From contig JAMKCF010000003.1 of assembly GCA_023634235.1 (NCBI GenBank), forward strand, positions 14,168,742-14,232,741: DNA of 64,000 bases, read 5' to 3'. The stretch is from Pisaster brevispinus (lineage: Eukaryota; Echinodermata; Asteroidea; Forcipulatida; Asteriidae). Shown one piece after another: positions 61,639-64,000 of the stretch; position 1 is the first letter of the stretch; every line of letters begins with the position of its first letter. The notes under the pieces were generated by a model that worked only from the letters and a program-made list of their open reading frames with translations, was not told where the DNA came from and did not search any database. The position numbers and the translations under genes are program-made.

Positions 61639-63439
61639 TCACTTTGTCACCTCATCCCCATTTGGCCTGTCATCTTCTATACCGATTTGTTTGTCAAACT
61701 CTGCATCTGATATCTGTGGATATACAAACCAAAATCACAAATCAATGTGTGATGTGATTCTTGTACAGTATTGGGGATAATTAACAATTTATTTATTTAG
61801 GTTTCATTGTAAGCTTCTGAAAGGAAAATATGTTAAAGAGAATTAGAAGATGTGGCCCAAATTTTGGTGGGTCGTACACATCTAAGGTCACTAAACCTAG
61901 CTCAAATTTTTTGTTTGTTTCTTTCTTTGATTTGTTTTGTTCGGTTTTTTTTTGTGGGGGGCGGGGGGGGGGCTGGGGGTTTGGTGGGGCAGGGGAGGAA
62001 TTCAGAGAGGGGAGAAAGGTGCACAGGTTGCTAATCATTCACAGAAAGGGATAAAGTACACAGAAAGGGATAAAGTTTTCAACAATTTCACAGTCAAAGA
62101 GCACCTCGGGGGAGGGGTCAGAGGCTGATTAGATCCCTAATAAGTATTGCAACAGCAGAAACACAAAACTTGGAGGAAAAAAATACAAAATAAATCTAGC
62201 ATGCACCGAGGTTGATTTTGTTGTTTGGTTTGGGGAGGGGAGGGGGCTCTCAACATATTAACCCTTACCCTCTCAAATCCTTCAATATCCTCTTGGCCAG
62301 AATGAAGGATTCAGAAAAACTGAGGGCCGTTGGCACAAATAACAATAGATCTTTCCCATGAAATATGTACATTGCACATTGTGTGTGCGCACTAACACCT
62401 TTCCGTACGGGGCTGATGGTGGTGTGACACAAACCCATTTGTGCATCTGCCTAGTGCACAACTCTATGGCATTTGCTAAGCAGTAGTGCCTGTACGCATG
62501 AATGAATGAAATTAGCATATTTCATTAATAAAATTAGCATACACCATGGGAAAGGCTATTTGCTCATCACAGGGTCGGGCATTGCAATCTTTTCTAGGTC
62601 CAAACACGTTGGTGTGGAGTGACATAGGAGAGGAGGATATTGGAGGGTTGAGGTTGCCTAGGGAGCAAGTGTTATTGCATATTCTCACTGACACACACAA
62701 AGCGTGTTGATTAGGGAAGGGGAGGGGTCTTGAAAGTAGCATTCTCTGTGGGACCGTTGAAATGTTGCAAACTTTGTACAACCCCAAAGATCTATCCTAA
62801 GATTCACCAACCTTTCCAGTTCGTAGTTTCTTAACTAGCCTTGCATCTTGTATTAACTCATCTAAATCTTCTTCTTCAAGCTGTGAAAGCAAAAGTTGAA
62901 TAGTGAATATTGATCTCTCCAATCAAATCCTGAACTAAATCTCATTTTATTTTCATTTCATTCAATAATTCTGGTTGTGAAGCCAAGGATACTCAGAAAA
63001 TTAAACTTGATCACTACACTAGCAAACAACCCCATGGAGAGAAGTCCAAGAAGGAAGTCTCAGTTTTTGATGTGGGAGGAAAATCCCAGAGAATTATTCC
63101 AGGGAAACCCATGCAATCAGGTAGGGACTGAGAACCCAATCCACATAGTGCCCTGGCAGGACTCAAACCAGGGTCCTAGAAGTGGAAGGCGAGGAAAGAT
63201 ACCAGGCCAACCTGAATGCCCTAGTTCTTAAAAATCAACAACAATCTGTTCAAACAAGAAATAATTAAACATAAAAACCCAAGCCACCCTGAAAATATTG
63301 CATAACTTCGATAATCACAATTTCTAATAAGTGTCTTCTCTACCTGTCGTTTTTTCTTTTTGGCATTTTCTTTACGCTGTTTCCGATCTTGCCGTTTCTC
63401 TTTCTGCTCAGATTTCTTCGACCAAGGCAAAACTTTTTT
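61639..63439 (-). CDS. DDX55: DEAD-box RNA helicase DDX55 (Spb4 type), last three coding exons
   Basis: Nucleolar ATP-dependent RNA helicase needed for large-subunit (60S) ribosome maturation (established for Spb4/DDX55). Minus-strand exons: 63439-63344 (96 bp, KKVLPWSKKSEQKEKRQ...KKKKRQ), 62880-62812 (69 bp, LEEEDLDELIQDARLVKKLR then TGK), 61713-61639 (75 bp, ISDAEFDKQIGIEDDRPNGD then EVTK and TGA). All are phase 0 with AG/GT borders. The pattern W-S-K plus a Lys/Arg-rich stretch, an acidic run, then E-L-x-x-x-x-R-L-x-K-K-L-x-x-G-K-I-[ST]-[DE]-x-E-F matches the DDX55 C-terminal tail; the helicase core lies upstream, outside the window. An upstream exon within 63440-64000 was not found. It is a conserved single-copy neighbour useful as a synteny anchor. 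Confidence 0.8.
62290..62520 (-). repeat. dispersed repeat, reverse copy of the 3800/8590 family
   Basis: The reverse complement reads ATGCGTACAGGCACTACTGC, GCAAATGCCATAGAG, GATGCACAAA and CACCACCATCAGCCCCGTAC, in the same order as 3800-3970. It lies in the last intron of DDX55, some 58 kb from the RDH units. Confidence 0.5.
63000..63235 (-). repeat. tRNA-derived SINE in a DDX55 intron
   Basis: The minus strand contains CCCTGGTTTGAGTCCTGCCA (B box GGTTTGAGTCC) near its 5' end. It is followed by a body (CCAATGTGGATTGGG-like, GGGATTTTCCTCCCACATC, CTCTCCATGGGG) and a GAAGCCAAGGATACTCAG-type 3' part on the plus strand near 62980. Typical size and layout of a tRNA-derived SINE. It sits between the penultimate and antepenultimate DDX55 exons seen here. 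Confidence 0.55.
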
Positions 63440-64000
63440 CTACAAAAGAAAACAAAAAATGTACGACATTCTCACCACAAAAAAGCTGTCACTATTTTAG
63501 ACCTCAAAGCGAAACCAATGCTAAATACGATACCTGAAATTAGCTTAAGCACAAGATCAACATTGGTAGTTGTCAAAGACCAGTATCTGCACTTCTTGTG
63601 AACCAACACATACGTGAAATAACAAACCTGTGAAAGTTTAAGCTTAAGTTTAAGTTTAATCAGTCATCAGAGTCACAAGAATGTAGTGACAAACCCTATC
63701 ACCGTTTTCACTGTTTTCAAACATAGTATTTTGGACGAAATATTTCGGATTAAAACTATTTGTTTAACCCATTTATAAAAAGCTATAGCATTTCAAGCAA
63801 AATATATAGTATAAAGTAAAGTATAAATATATAGTTAATAGGATGGGTTTTGAAATGATCCTTTTCCATCAATATATTTACTATGTATCGTACCATTGAA
63901 CCGTAAACAGAAATAGACAACATCCAGCTGTTACTGAGACAATTCAATTAAACAAAAAAACGCACCAGAAATGAAACAGCTTTTTCAAAGGGTAATGATA
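63440..64000. other. intronic sequence of DDX55 at the window edge
   Basis: AT-rich sequence upstream of the first visible DDX55 exon. No exon with a plausible acceptor and donor pair was seen. TTTAAGCTTAAGTTTAAGTT near 63636-63656 is a short simple repeat. Confidence 0.5.

Overview
The window is animal genomic DNA: intron-split genes with GT-AG junctions, AT-rich spacers, many dispersed repeats and no prokaryotic gene organisation. Several repeat families (palindromic elements beginning GGGCCCAATT, a SINE/MITE-like repeat ending near 7.4 kb, a tRNA-like B box inside a foldback, frequent poly-C tracts) remind me of echinoderm, perhaps sea-star, genomes. That species assignment is inference from memory and was not tested.

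Genes. The window is dominated by a cluster of retinol-dehydrogenase-like short-chain dehydrogenases/reductases (SDRs; RDH11/12/13/14-DHRS13 type) with one shared four-exon plan: exon 1 = membrane anchor up to ...VIVT; exon 2 = 243 bp in all six copies, from the Gly-rich motif to NNAG; exon 3 = catalytic Ser/Tyr/Lys; exon 4 = C-terminal tail. I call these copies A (1-2660, minus, cut by the window edge), B (4284-6569, minus), C (11263-15507, minus), D (37344-40783, minus, divergent), an orphan first exon E (43206-43347, minus), F (45774-48698, plus) and G (52602-55561, minus, the most divergent). Copies B, F and G each give an intact 331-residue reading frame, C gives 334 and D gives 312. The last three coding exons of a different, single-copy gene, the DEAD-box RNA helicase DDX55 (yeast Spb4 type), lie at 61639-63439 on the minus strand.

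Layout. About 0-9 kb: two tandem units, each an RDH gene plus its 5' flank, the second carrying extra insertions. About 9.4-15.5 kb: a hexanucleotide array, a LINE relic split by a MITE, then gene C, whose second intron holds a roughly 1.9-kb, 15-bp minisatellite and a LINE 3' end. About 15.6-33.5 kb: an 18-kb array of large non-coding elements with Helentron-like termini, head-to-tail, carrying two independently inserted Mutator-like foldback elements and one nested small Helentron-like element with a visible empty site. About 33.5-37.3 kb: AT-rich spacer with nothing recognised. About 37.3-55.6 kb: the rest of the RDH cluster (D, E, F, G). About 55.6-64 kb: repeat-rich spacer and the DDX55 3' end.

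How it fits together. The RDH genes look like a locally expanded, membrane-anchored retinoid/lipid-aldehyde reductase family. Exons 2 and 4 are far more alike between copies than exons 1 and 3, which suggests gene conversion. The Helentron-like block splits the cluster into two groups. No gene in the window encodes a transposase, a Rep-helicase or an intact reverse transcriptase.
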